From the NCBI RefSeq assembly GCF_004197395.1, contig NZ_SELS01000003.1:124001-188000 (forward strand): a stretch of DNA of 64,000 bases, written 5' to 3'. Made by a program: the position numbers and the translations under genes. The notes under the pieces are model-generated. The model worked only from the letters and a program-made list of their open reading frames with translations, was not told where the DNA came from and ran no database searches. This DNA is from Paraburkholderia sp. UYCP14C. Its GTDB lineage: Bacteria > Pseudomonadota > Gammaproteobacteria > Burkholderiales > Burkholderiaceae. Below are positions 51,606 through 60,097 of the stretch, piece after piece (position 1 is the stretch's first letter; the number at the start of each line of letters is the position of its first letter).

Positions 51606-54021
51606 AGTGCGCTCATCTCCCACCAGTGTCAGCAGCATCGTCGTGCGCGTGCTGGTGTCGACGGTCGCGGTGACGGCCGTGCTGCTGCTCGTGCTGCTGG
51701 CCGCCGCGAGCGCGAACACCGAATTCTTCGATCGCTATTACCAGTGGCTGTACGCGGCCAACGTTGCGGTCGCAATGGTGTTTCTGCTGGTGGTGGCGAC
51801 GCTCGTCGTCATCATCATCGTGCGATTACGCACGGGCAAATTCGGTACGCGGCTGCTCGCGAAGCTCGCGTTTTTCATGGCGCTGGTCGGTGTGGTGCCG
51901 GGCGGCATCATCTACATCGTGTCGTATCAGTTCGTGTCGCGCAGCATCGAGTCGTGGTTCGACGTGAACGTCGAAACCGCGCTCGCGTCCGGCCTCAATC
52001 TCGGGCGCGGCATGCTCGACGCGTCGCTGTCCGATCTGCAGACGAAGGCGCGCCTGATGTCCGAGCAGCTCGCCAGCGCGGATGCCGCCGGCACCACGTT
52101 GACGCTCTTGCGTCTGCGCGACCAGTTCGGCGTGCAGGACGCGACGATCGTAGAGCCGACCCGCAGCATGTCGGGCGCGACGCCGGACATGCACGTGGTC
52201 GCGCAGGCGTCGGGCAACTACGCGATGCTGCTGCCGAACGATCTGCCGACGCCGCTGATGATCGAGCAGGCGCGTGGCCGCGGCTATGCGGCGATCGAAG
52301 GCGAAGTGGACGGCGACGCGCATGCGCAGGGCGGCAAGGGCGCGCTGCGTCTGCGCGTGGTGCAGCGTATTCCCGATGCGAACGCGTCGCTATTGCAGCC
52401 CGCCGAGCGCTTCCTGCAGCTGACGCAGCCGGTCTCGACGACACTCGCGCGCAATGCCGACTCGGTGCAGCGCGCGTATCGCGAGTATCAGGAGAAGGCG
52501 CTCGGGCGCACCGGGCTGCGCAAGATGTACATCGGCACGCTGACGCTGTCGCTGTTTCTCGCGACCTTCATTGCGATGATGCTCGCGCTCGCGCTCGGCA
52601 ATCAGCTCGCGCGGCCGCTGTTCCTGCTCGCGCAGGGCACCAAGGAAATCACCGAGGGCGACTACACGCCGAAGCGCGAGATCAAGTCGCGCGACGAACT
52701 GGGCTTCCTCACGCAGTCGTTCAACGCGATGACGCGGCAGTTGTCGGAAGCACGCGGGGCGGTCGAGAAAAATCGTATCGCGCTCGAGCATTCGAAAGCG
52801 TATCTCGAGAGCATCCTCGCGAACCTGACCGCGGGCGTGTTCGTGTTCGACCGGCAGTTCAGGCTGACCACCGCGAATCGCGGCGCCGAGCGGATCTTCC
52901 GTCAACCGTTCCAGACGGTGCTCGGTTCGTCGCTCGATCAGATCGGCGTGCTCGGCGAATTCGGCGCGATGGTGCGCAAGTCATTCGCCGATCGCGAAGC
53001 GGCGAGCGAAGACGGCCACGACGACAACGGCCACTGGCAGCAGCAGGTTTCGGTGCCGGTGCCCGGCGAAACCGAGCCGCTCACGTTGCTCGTGCGCGGC
53101 GCGCGCCTCGTCGCGGCGAACGAGCGCGACGCGCAAGATATGCAGACCTCGGGCTACGTGATCGTGTTCGACGACATCTCCGACGTGATCTCCGCGCAGC
53201 GTTCGATCGCGTGGGGCGAAGTCGCGCGGCGCCTCGCACACGAGATCAAGAATCCGCTCACGCCGATTCAACTGTCGGCCGAGCGTTTGCAGATGAAGCT
53301 CGCCGACAAGCTCGCGCCGTCGGATGCGGACGTGTTGAAACGCGGCGCGACGACGATCGTCAATCAGGTCGCCGCGATGAAGCAGATGGTCGACGATTTC
53401 CGCGATTACGCCCGCACACCACCCGCGGTGCTCGCGCATCTGCAATTGAATGATCTGGTCAGCGAGGTGCTCACGCTGTACGGTATCGAGGAAGGCAAGG
53501 GCGCGATCCAGGTCGAGCTCGCAGCATTGCCCGCGATACGCGGCGACGCGACCCAGTTGCGTCAGGTGATCCACAACCTGCTGCAGAACGCGCAGGATGC
53601 GGTCGCCGAAGTCGCGCATCCGCGTGTTTTGCTCGAGACGAGGACAGTAGAATACGGAGACCCCGACGCGCAAGGCAAAGTACGCGTCGCGGTACGTCTG
53701 ACCGTGTCGGATAACGGATCGGGCTTCCCCGCGCGTATCCTCACGCGCGCGTTCGAGCCGTACGTGACGACCAAGGCCAAAGGCACAGGTCTGGGACTTG
53801 CGATGGTCAAGAAGATCGTCGACGAACATGGCGCGCGCATCGACATTCGCAATCGCATGAAGGCCGGCGACGTGATCGAAGGCGCGCAAATTTCGATTCT
53901 CTTCCTTCAACTGGCGGACGACCCCGCGCAGCCGGGTGCATCTGGTTCGGGTGCGCATCGGGCGCACGGCGGCGCGTCGCAGGGAACGACAAAAGCAACA
54001 GTGCAGACAAGGGCAGCGTAA
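51595..54021 (+). CDS. NtrY-like sensor histidine kinase
   Basis: An 808-residue membrane kinase. Three N-terminal membrane segments (about 16-115), a periplasmic or linker part, and a fourth segment (about 310-335) lead to HAMP (about 335-390). A PAS-like domain (about 395-540), a HisKA box with the phospho-histidine in HEIKNPLTPIQLSAERLQMKL, and an HATPase with NLLQNAQDAV and GTGLGLAMVKKIVDEHG follow. The C-terminus is a Gly/Ala-rich tail. GTG 51595 overlaps the previous gene by 11 bases; GTG 51607 is an alternative. It pairs with the response regulator that starts immediately after its stop. Confidence 0.92.
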   Translation: MLNRVRSSPTSVSSIVVRVLVSTVAVTAVLLLVLLAAASANTEFFDRYYQWLYAANVAVAMVFLLVVATLVVIIIVRLRTGKFGTRLLAKLAFFMALVGVVPGGIIYIVSYQFVSRSIESWFDVNVETALASGLNLGRGMLDASLSDLQTKARLMSEQLASADAAGTTLTLLRLRDQFGVQDATIVEPTRSMSGATPDMHVVAQASGNYAMLLPNDLPTPLMIEQARGRGYAAIEGEVDGDAHAQGGKGALRLRVVQRIPDANASLLQPAERFLQLTQPVSTTLARNADSVQRAYREYQEKALGRTGLRKMYIGTLTLSLFLATFIAMMLALALGNQLARPLFLLAQGTKEITEGDYTPKREIKSRDELGFLTQSFNAMTRQLSEARGAVEKNRIALEHSKAYLESILANLTAGVFVFDRQFRLTTANRGAERIFRQPFQTVLGSSLDQIGVLGEFGAMVRKSFADREAASEDGHDDNGHWQQQVSVPVPGETEPLTLLVRGARLVAANERDAQDMQTSGYVIVFDDISDVISAQRSIAWGEVARRLAHEIKNPLTPIQLSAERLQMKLADKLAPSDADVLKRGATTIVNQVAAMKQMVDDFRDYARTPPAVLAHLQLNDLVSEVLTLYGIEEGKGAIQVELAALPAIRGDATQLRQVIHNLLQNAQDAVAEVAHPRVLLETRTVEYGDPDAQGKVRVAVRLTVSDNGSGFPARILTRAFEPYVTTKAKGTGLGLAMVKKIVDEHGARIDIRNRMKAGDVIEGAQISILFLQLADDPAQPGASGSGAHRAHGGASQGTTKATVQTRAA

Positions 54022-54711
54022 ATGGCAACCATCCTGGTGGTAGATGATGAAATGGGCATCCGGGAACTGCTCTCGGAGATCCTCAGCGACGAGGGACATG
54101 TCGTGGAGGCCGCTGAAAACGCGCAGGAGGCGCGCGAGTTCCGTTTGCGTCAGGCGCCGGACCTCGTGCTGCTCGACATCTGGATGCCGGACACCGACGG
54201 CGTGACGCTGCTCAAGGAGTGGGCCGCGCAAGGTCAATTGACGATGCCCGTCATCATGATGTCCGGTCACGCGACGATCGACACGGCGGTCGAGGCCACC
54301 AAGATCGGCGCGCTCAACTTCCTCGAAAAGCCGATCGCGTTGCAGAAGCTGCTGAAGGCGGTCGAGCAGGGACTCGCGCGCGGTAACGCGGCGGCCGTGC
54401 CTGGCGGCGTGGCCGCGAAACCGGCATTGCCGGTCAGCGCATCGTCGGTCGCGTCGGCGGCCGCGTTGCCGATGCTGTCGGCCGATGGCGTCGGAGGCGG
54501 CGCGCTCGCCGCGCAAACCGCATCGATCTCGTTCGACATTCCGCTGCGCGATGCGCGCGACGCGTTCGAGCGCGCGTACTTCGAATATCACCTCGCTCGC
54601 GAGAACGGCAGCATGACGCGCGTCGCGGAGAAGACCGGTCTCGAGCGCACGCATCTTTATCGCAAGCTGAAGCAACTCGGCGTCGATCTCGGCAAGAACA
54701 AGGGCGAGTGA
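54022..54711 (+). CDS. NtrX-like response regulator without AAA+ domain
   Basis: A 229-residue regulator: a receiver domain (1-120; phospho-Asp in LVLLDIWMPDTDG, with DDE near residue 10 and Lys in FLEKP), an Ala/Val-rich linker (about 122-170) and a C-terminal Fis-type helix-turn-helix (about 180-225; MTRVAEKTGLERTHLYRKLKQLG). Classical NtrX carries a sigma-54-interacting AAA+ domain between these; it is absent here. It starts one base after the kinase stop, so translation is coupled. Confidence 0.9.
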   Translation: MATILVVDDEMGIRELLSEILSDEGHVVEAAENAQEAREFRLRQAPDLVLLDIWMPDTDGVTLLKEWAAQGQLTMPVIMMSGHATIDTAVEATKIGALNFLEKPIALQKLLKAVEQGLARGNAAAVPGGVAAKPALPVSASSVASAAALPMLSADGVGGGALAAQTASISFDIPLRDARDAFERAYFEYHLARENGSMTRVAEKTGLERTHLYRKLKQLGVDLGKNKGE

Positions 54712-54763
54712 GCGCCACGTGTTGCATGCAAATGCGGCCCGGCAAAATTTTTTATGAAAGGGC

Positions 54764-54792
54764 TTGCTGAACTGGGGATCGCTTGATATAGT
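54764..54792 (+). promoter_or_regulatory. Sigma-70 promoter of tRNA-Phe
   Basis: TTGCTG (54764-54769), a 17-base spacer, then TATAGT (54787-54792), 13 bases before the tRNA 5' end. Confidence 0.8.
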
Positions 54793-54805
54793 TTCGTTCT
54801 TCGTT

Positions 54806-54881
54806 GGCCCGGTAGCTCAGTTGGTAGAGCAGCGGATTGAAAATCCGCGTGTCGGTGGTTCGATTCCGCCCCAGGCCACCA
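54806..54881 (+). tRNA. tRNA-Phe (anticodon GAA), acceptor-stem mismatch
   Basis: A 76-base cloverleaf from GGCCCGGTAGCTCAGTTGG to CCAGGCCACCA. The anticodon loop is TTGAAAA with anticodon GAA, the T-loop TTCGATT, and the CCA end is encoded. The acceptor strands GGCCCGG and CCAGGCC pair except for position 5 (C) against 68 (A). All other stems pair, with G-U allowed. Confidence 0.95.
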
Positions 54882-54887
54882 GGATTC

Positions 54888-54921
54888 AGCCCCAGGAAAT
54901 CGCAAGATTCCTGGGGCTTTT
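54888..54921 (+). terminator. Terminator after tRNA-Phe
   Basis: AGCCCCAGGAA/TTCCTGGGGCT (54888-54918), then TTT, seven bases past the CCA end. Confidence 0.8.
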
Positions 54922-55275
54922 CCGTTTGGCGGACAAGTCGTTACTTCGGCTTGCCATGCAGTTGGAGCCGCGCGGGTGGGACAGCTGGCGTCGGTGACAT
55001 TCGGTGTCGCGTGATAAAATCGCGCCAGTTCAAGGACTTGCATGCTGGTATCGCACGCGGTCGTGCACCGCGCGAATGCGGTGCCGAGCGTATCGCACCG
55101 AAGCACCCAATCCTTCGCCCGACGATCGGCGGTATAAGCGCCCAGCCACGTTCATGCGCAACGCGCGACCTATACTGCTTTGGGCCGGCACGATGCTGGC
55201 ACACGTCGCGCCGCGTTGCTTGCATGGCGCACCTCGCGCAGCGCGACGTGGCACTCTCATTCACGGAGTATCACG
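54922..55275. promoter_or_regulatory. Leader region before queC
   Basis: About 350 bases without a supported gene. GATAAAAT near 55012 and TATACT near 55172 could be -10 boxes, but no matching -35 was found. I looked for a preQ1-type aptamer ahead of this queuosine operon and did not see one. GGAG stands eight bases before the queC GTG. Confidence 0.4.
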
Positions 55276-56007
55276 GTGATCCGCAAAGACGCTAAGCGTA
55301 GCGCGCTCGTGCTGTTTTCCGGCGGCCAGGATTCCGCCACGTGTCTCGCGTGGGCACTCGATCGTTACGATACGGTCGAAACGATCGGCTTCGATTATGG
55401 TCAGCGTCATCGCGTCGAGCTCGAGTGCCGCGAGGGGTTCCGTCAGGCCGTTGTGCGTGCGTTTCCGGCGTGGGCCGATCGCCTCGGCGACGATCACATG
55501 ATCGACCTGTCGCTGCTCGGCGCGATCAGCGACACCGCGATGACGCGCGAGATCGAGATCGAAGCCACGGCCAACGGTTTGCCGAACACGTTCGTGCCGG
55601 GCCGCAATCTGATGTTCATGACGATCGCGGCGGCCATCGCGTATCGGCGTGGTTTGCAGGTGCTGGTCGGCGGGATGTGCGAGACGGACTTCTCGGGCTA
55701 CCCCGATTGCCGCGACGACACGATGAAAGCGCTGCAGGTCGCGCTGAACCTCGGCATGGACAAGCGCTTCGCGCTGGAAACGCCGCTGATGTGGCTCGAC
55801 AAGGCCGACACGTGGCGCCTCGCGCACGAACTCGGCGGCGACGAACTGGTGGAACTGGTGCGCGTCGAGACGCATACCTGCTATGTCGGCGAACGCGCCG
55901 AGCTGCACTCGTGGGGCTTCGGCTGCGGCGAATGCCCGGCATGCCGGTTGCGCAAACGTGGCTATGAGGCCTACCTCGTCGGCGAAAAAGTCACCGAGCC
56001 GGTCTGA
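55276..56007 (+). CDS. queC: 7-cyano-7-deazaguanine synthase QueC
   Basis: A 243-residue enzyme that makes preQ0 from 7-carboxy-7-deazaguanine, ammonia and ATP. The PP-loop [14 protein letters not shown] is near residue 14; the zinc site [14 protein letters not shown] is at the end. GTG 55276 is chosen for GGAG upstream and the short N-terminus of the family. It opens the queC-queE-queD operon for the tRNA modification queuosine. Confidence 0.96.
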   Translation: MIRKDAKRSALVLFSGGQDSATCLAWALDRYDTVETIGFDYGQRHRVELECREGFRQAVVRAFPAWADRLGDDHMIDLSLLGAISDTAMTREIEIEATANGLPNTFVPGRNLMFMTIAAAIAYRRGLQVLVGGMCETDFSGYPDCRDDTMKALQVALNLGMDKRFALETPLMWLDKADTWRLAHELGGDELVELVRVETHTCYVGERAELHSWGFGCGECPACRLRKRGYEAYLVGEKVTEPV

Positions 56008-56061
56008 CGGTTCGCGCGAGAGCGCGCATCATTGATTCAGGAACACAGGACAGAAAGCAGC

Positions 56062-56694
56062 ATGACGTACGCGGTCAAGGAAATCTTCTACACGTTGCAG
56101 GGCGAGGGCGCCAATGCCGGGCGCCCGGCCGTGTTCTGCCGTTTCGCGGGCTGCAATCTGTGGTCGGGCCGCGAAGAGGATCGCGCGGAAGCCGTCTGCC
56201 GTTTCTGCGACACCGATTTCGTCGGCACCGACGGCGAGAACGGCGGCAAGTACCGCACACCCGACGAGCTCGTCGCGATGATCGCGTCGCAATGGCCGCA
56301 AGGCGAGGGCGCACGCTTCGTCGTGTGCACCGGCGGCGAGCCGATGCTGCAGATCGATCAGCCGCTCGTCGACGCGCTGCACGCGGCCGGCTTCGAGATC
56401 GCGATCGAAACCAACGGCTCGCTGCCGGTGCTCGACACGATCGACTGGATCTGCGTGAGCCCGAAGGCCGACGCGCCGCTCGTCGTGACGAAGGGCAACG
56501 AACTGAAGGTCGTGATCCCGCAGGACAACCAGCGCCTCGCCGACTACGCGAAGCTCGACTTCGAGTATTTCCTCGTCCAGCCAATGGACGGTCCGTCGCG
56601 CGACATCAACACGAAGCTCGCAATCGACTGGTGCAAGCGTCATCCGCAGTGGCGCCTGTCGATGCAGACTCACAAGTATCTGAACATTCCCTGA
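56062..56694 (+). CDS. queE: 7-carboxy-7-deazaguanine synthase QueE
   Basis: A 210-residue radical-SAM enzyme. The three cluster cysteines occur in CNLWSGREEDRAEAVCRFC, the expanded CX14CX2C spacing typical of this QueE type rather than CX3CX2C. TLQGEGANAGRPAVFCRFAG precedes it, and TGGEPMLQ and ETNGS are conserved. ATG 56062 is used. It ring-contracts carboxytetrahydropterin from QueD and feeds QueC. Confidence 0.96.
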   Translation: MTYAVKEIFYTLQGEGANAGRPAVFCRFAGCNLWSGREEDRAEAVCRFCDTDFVGTDGENGGKYRTPDELVAMIASQWPQGEGARFVVCTGGEPMLQIDQPLVDALHAAGFEIAIETNGSLPVLDTIDWICVSPKADAPLVVTKGNELKVVIPQDNQRLADYAKLDFEYFLVQPMDGPSRDINTKLAIDWCKRHPQWRLSMQTHKYLNIP

Positions 56695-56700
56695 TTTGCC

Positions 56701-57147
56701 GTGCTGACGATTACCCGAAAACTCGAATTCGACGCGGGCCACCGCATTCCCGATCACCGCAGCCAGTGCCGTAATCTGCATGGCCATCGCTACGTGCTCG
56801 AAATCACGCTGCAAGGCGACCTGGTCGACACCGAAGGCGCGCCCGATCGCGGCATGGTGATGGACTTCGCCGACGTGAAGTCGCTCGCGAACGAGCACCT
56901 GGTCGACAAGTGGGATCACGCGTTTCTCGTCTACGAAGGCGACACGCAGGTGCGTGGCTTTCTCGACACCATGGTCGGTCACAAGACGGTCGTGATCGAT
57001 CGCATTCCCACCGTCGAAAACCTCGCCGCGATTGCGTTCGATATTCTCGCGAACGTCTACGACGCGCACTACGGCGTGAACCTGCGCCTGCATAAAGTGC
57101 GTCTGTACGAGACGCCGAACTGCTGGGCCGACGTGGTCCGCGACTAG
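56701..57147 (+). CDS. queD: 6-carboxy-5,6,7,8-tetrahydropterin synthase QueD
   Basis: A 148-residue member of the 6-pyruvoyl-tetrahydropterin synthase fold. The zinc ligands appear in FDAGHRIPDHRSQCRNLHGHRYVLEI (His, then HGH), and the catalytic Cys in SQCRNLHGH. Later blocks are GMVMDFADVK and WDHAFLVYEGD. It begins with GTG six bases after the queE stop and completes the queuosine trio. Confidence 0.95.
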   Translation: MLTITRKLEFDAGHRIPDHRSQCRNLHGHRYVLEITLQGDLVDTEGAPDRGMVMDFADVKSLANEHLVDKWDHAFLVYEGDTQVRGFLDTMVGHKTVVIDRIPTVENLAAIAFDILANVYDAHYGVNLRLHKVRLYETPNCWADVVRD

Positions 57148-57349
57148 CTTCCCATCTGAATCCACGCTGGCCGCGCGAGCGAACTCTCGCGTTATTGTCA
57201 CGGTATGATCGTTCCGACAAACACACGGAGCGAGACATGCCGGTCACCGCATTGCGTCGCAGCAGGCAACGAGGCCGTCAGCGCCTCGGTACCTGCCTGA
57301 ATCTCTATCTGGCCCCGCTTCGCGTTACAACTCTGCGCGAGGCCAGCCG

Positions 57350-58132
57350 ATGAGCACCTTCACCAACTCCCTCAAACAACGCCTGAAGGACGACGCGCCG
57401 CTGTTCGGGCTGTGGCTGTCGCTCGGCAGCGAGGCGGCGGCCGAAGCGCTCGCGCACGCCGGCTTCGACTGGCTGCTGATCGACATGGAGCACGCGCCGA
57501 ACGATAGCGGCGGCGTCGAGTCGCAATTGCGCGCGATCGCCGCCGCCCATCTGCCGAGCGAACCGGTGGTGCGCGTGCCCGCGAGCGAGCCGTGGCTCGT
57601 CAAGCGCGTGCTCGACGCCGGCGCGCGCACGCTGATGTTCCCGAACATCGAATCCGCTGAAGACGCGGCACGCGCCGTGCGGCTCACCCAATATCCGACC
57701 GCCGAGGCGCTCGACGGTCTGCGCGGCGTCGCGGGCGTCGTGCGTGCAGCCGGGTACGGCATGCGACGTGACTACGTGCAGACGGCCAACGCACAGATCG
57801 CGACGATCGTGCAGATCGAATCGGCGCGCGGCCTGGCGGAGGTCGAGCAGATCGCGGCGACGCCGGGCGTCGACTGCCTGTTCGTCGGGCCGGCCGATCT
57901 GGCCGCGAGCCTGGGTCATCTTGGAGACGCGAAGCACGCGGACGTGCAGGCGGCGATGGCGCGTATCGTCAGCGCTGCGGACCAGGCCGGCATAGCCGCC
58001 GGCATTTTCGCAATGGACGTGGCGAGCGCGCGGCAGCATCGCGATGCCGGCTTTCGCTTCGTCGCGCTGGCCGCCGACGTGATCTGGATGTTGCGCGCGA
58101 CGCGCCAGGCATTACAGGAGGTGAGGTCATGA
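57350..58132 (+). CDS. HpcH/HpaI family aldolase
   Basis: A 260-residue class II, metal-dependent aldolase. FGLWLSLGSEAAAEALAHAGFDWLLIDMEHAPND is the family start with the metal/active-site region; RVPASEPWLVKRVLDAGARTLMFPNI, MRRDYV, IVQIESARGLAEVEQIAATPGVDCLFVGPADLA are conserved. Such enzymes cleave 4-hydroxy-2-oxo acids to pyruvate and an aldehyde. No aromatic degradation genes lie nearby, so the substrate is open. It overlaps the next gene (ATGA). Confidence 0.92.
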   Translation: MSTFTNSLKQRLKDDAPLFGLWLSLGSEAAAEALAHAGFDWLLIDMEHAPNDSGGVESQLRAIAAAHLPSEPVVRVPASEPWLVKRVLDAGARTLMFPNIESAEDAARAVRLTQYPTAEALDGLRGVAGVVRAAGYGMRRDYVQTANAQIATIVQIESARGLAEVEQIAATPGVDCLFVGPADLAASLGHLGDAKHADVQAAMARIVSAADQAGIAAGIFAMDVASARQHRDAGFRFVALAADVIWMLRATRQALQEVRS

Positions 58133-58851
58133 ACGGCAGAGTGCAGGGGGGCGCCGGACGGATGATCGCGCAAATGACCATTGCGGCCGCGCTACTCGCG
58201 AGTGGCGCGTGGCACACCGCGTACGGGCAGGACCACGTCGCGAAGTCGAACGATCCGCAGACGCAATCCGCGGTGGCCGACTACAACGCCGGCAACCTCG
58301 GCGCGGCGCTGACCGAATTCCGCCAGGCCGCCGAGCGCGGCAGCCGGCTTGCCCAGTTCAACTACGCGATGATGCTGCTCAACGGCGAAGGCACGCCGGT
58401 CAACGTCGACGAAGGCAAGAAGTGGCTGCGTAAGGCGGCCGACGCGAACATGTCGCACGCGCAGTACGTGTACGGCAAGATGTACGACGATGGCGAGTTC
58501 GTCGAGCGCGATCCGGTGGAGGCGCATCGCTGGTTCATGAAGGCGGCCGCGCAGGGGCATGTGCAGGCGGAGCTCGCGCTCGCGAACCAGTTTCTCGACG
58601 GGCGCGGCACCGAGCGGGACAACAAGCAGGCGTTCGTCTGGTACAAGAAAGCGGCGCAAGGCGGCGACATGACCGCGCAGTACGTGACCGGCTCGTTCTA
58701 CGAGCGAGGCGGCGATGGTGTCGACCGGAATCTGAACGTGGCGCGCGCTTATTACGCCGCCGCGGCGGCGCAGGGCGATCCGGCCGCGCGCCTGAAGTAC
58801 CAGCAGTTGAGCGCGCAACTGCGCGATCAGAAGGAAGTGAAGCCGCAGTGA
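58129..58851 (+). CDS. Exported Sel1-repeat protein
   Basis: A 240-residue protein with a signal-like N-terminus (MIAQMTIAAALLASGAWHTAYG). Five or so Sel1-type helical repeats of about 36 residues follow (for example AQFNYAMMLLNGEGTPVNVDEGKKWLRKAADANMSHAQYVYGKMYDDGE). These repeats mediate protein contacts. The ATG overlaps the aldolase stop, so the two are translationally coupled, although no functional link is obvious. A bidirectional terminator follows. Confidence 0.87.
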   Translation: MNGRVQGGAGRMIAQMTIAAALLASGAWHTAYGQDHVAKSNDPQTQSAVADYNAGNLGAALTEFRQAAERGSRLAQFNYAMMLLNGEGTPVNVDEGKKWLRKAADANMSHAQYVYGKMYDDGEFVERDPVEAHRWFMKAAAQGHVQAELALANQFLDGRGTERDNKQAFVWYKKAAQGGDMTAQYVTGSFYERGGDGVDRNLNVARAYYAAAAAQGDPAARLKYQQLSAQLRDQKEVKPQ

Positions 58852-58867
58852 CGAAGCCGCAATAAAG

Positions 58868-58905
58868 CAAAAGGGCGCTCACGATTCACAATGAGCGCCC
58901 TTTTT
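58868..58905. terminator. Bidirectional terminator between Sel1-repeat gene and rodA
   Basis: AAAGGGCGCTCA/TGAGCGCCCTTT (58870-58903), a perfect 12-bp stem with A-rich and T-rich flanks, between the converging transcripts. Confidence 0.88.
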
Positions 58906-58938
58906 GCAGGTTCGATTGCCGTGTGCCGCCGGCTGCGC

Positions 58939-60087
58939 CTAGCTCTGCATCAACCGCTTCTGTCGCGCGACGCTCATGATCAGCCCGATCGCGACGCCCA
59001 ACGTAGTCAACGCAGTGCCACCGTAACTCATGAACGGCAACGGCACGCCGACCACCGGCAGAATCCCGCTCACCATGCCGATATTGACGAACGCGTACGT
59101 GAAGAACGCCATCGTCAGCGAGCCGGCCAATAATCGCCCGAACAACGTCGCGCCATTGGCCGCGATGAAAAGTCCGCGCGCGATTAGTAGCATGTACAGC
59201 GTGAGCAGCACGATCCCGCCCGCCAAACCGAACTCTTCCGAAAACACCGCGAAGATGAAGTCGGTGTGCTTCTCGGGGATGAACTCCAGATGCGCTTGCG
59301 TGCCCTTGAGCCAGCCCTTGCCGAGCGGTCCGCCCGAGCCGATCGCGATCACCGCCTGAATCGTGTGGAAGCCTTTGCCGAGCGGGTCCGAGGTCGGGTC
59401 GAGCAGCGTGCAGATACGGTGCTTCTGGTAGTCGTGCATCAGCGGCCACTGCACTTCGGGCTGACAGATCTTGTCCTGGAACGCCGCGATCGATCCCACC
59501 GCGATCACGCCCGCGATCAGCACCGGCACGATCAGCTTGAAGCTCAGCCCCGCGAAATAAATCACGAACAGGCCGGCCGCGAACACGAGCACGGCGGTAC
59601 CGAGATCGGGCTGCTTCGCGATCAGGCCGACGGGGACGATCAGAATCACGAAGCCGACCACATAGTCGTACCAGCGCATCACGCCTTCGCGGCGCTGGTA
59701 GTACCAGGCGAGCATCAGCGGTGTCGCGATCTTCAGGATTTCCGACGGCTGGATCACCACGCCGACGTTGATCCAGCGCTTCGCGCCCTTGCGCGTGAGG
59801 CCGAACATCGCGACCGCGATAAGTAACGCGATCCCGAACGTGTAAAGCGGGACCGCGAAGCGCATCAGCGTGGTGGGCGGCACATTGGCGAGCGCCCACA
59901 TCAGCACGAAGGTGAGCAGGATGTTGCGCAACTGGTCTTCGACGCGGCCCGGCATGTCGAGCGTCGCGCTGTACAGCGTGACGATGCCGACACATAGCAG
60001 CAGAAACACGATCAGCGCGAGCGGGCGATCGAAGCCCACGAACATCCGTTTGATGCGGTCGAGCCAGGCGCGCTTGTCGAATTGCAT
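58939..60087 (-). CDS. mrdB: Peptidoglycan glycosyltransferase RodA
   Basis: A 382-residue SEDS-family inner-membrane protein with about ten membrane segments. Characteristic parts are GAKRWINVGVVIQPSEILKIATPLMLAWY, KQPDLGTAVLVFAAG, a large periplasmic loop (around 220-270) with GSGGPLGKGWLKGTQAHLEFIPEKHTDFIFAVFSEEFG, and LPFMSYGGTALTTLGVAIGLIMSV. ATG 60087 has AAGGAG upstream. It polymerises glycan strands together with PBP2, encoded ten bases upstream, during side-wall growth. Confidence 0.97.
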   Translation of the reverse strand: MQFDKRAWLDRIKRMFVGFDRPLALIVFLLLCVGIVTLYSATLDMPGRVEDQLRNILLTFVLMWALANVPPTTLMRFAVPLYTFGIALLIAVAMFGLTRKGAKRWINVGVVIQPSEILKIATPLMLAWYYQRREGVMRWYDYVVGFVILIVPVGLIAKQPDLGTAVLVFAAGLFVIYFAGLSFKLIVPVLIAGVIAVGSIAAFQDKICQPEVQWPLMHDYQKHRICTLLDPTSDPLGKGFHTIQAVIAIGSGGPLGKGWLKGTQAHLEFIPEKHTDFIFAVFSEEFGLAGGIVLLTLYMLLIARGLFIAANGATLFGRLLAGSLTMAFFTYAFVNIGMVSGILPVVGVPLPFMSYGGTALTTLGVAIGLIMSVARQKRLMQS

Positions 60088-60097
60088 GCCTTTCTCC

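Noticed and set aside
54922-55275. preQ1 riboswitch ahead of queC-queE-queD
   Set aside because: No aptamer-like stem with the A-rich tail was found; these genes make preQ1 precursors but the leader shows no support.
57238-57349. Short frame (MPVTALRRSRQ...) before the aldolase gene
   Set aside because: No binding site and Arg-rich non-coding composition; probably chance in the leader.
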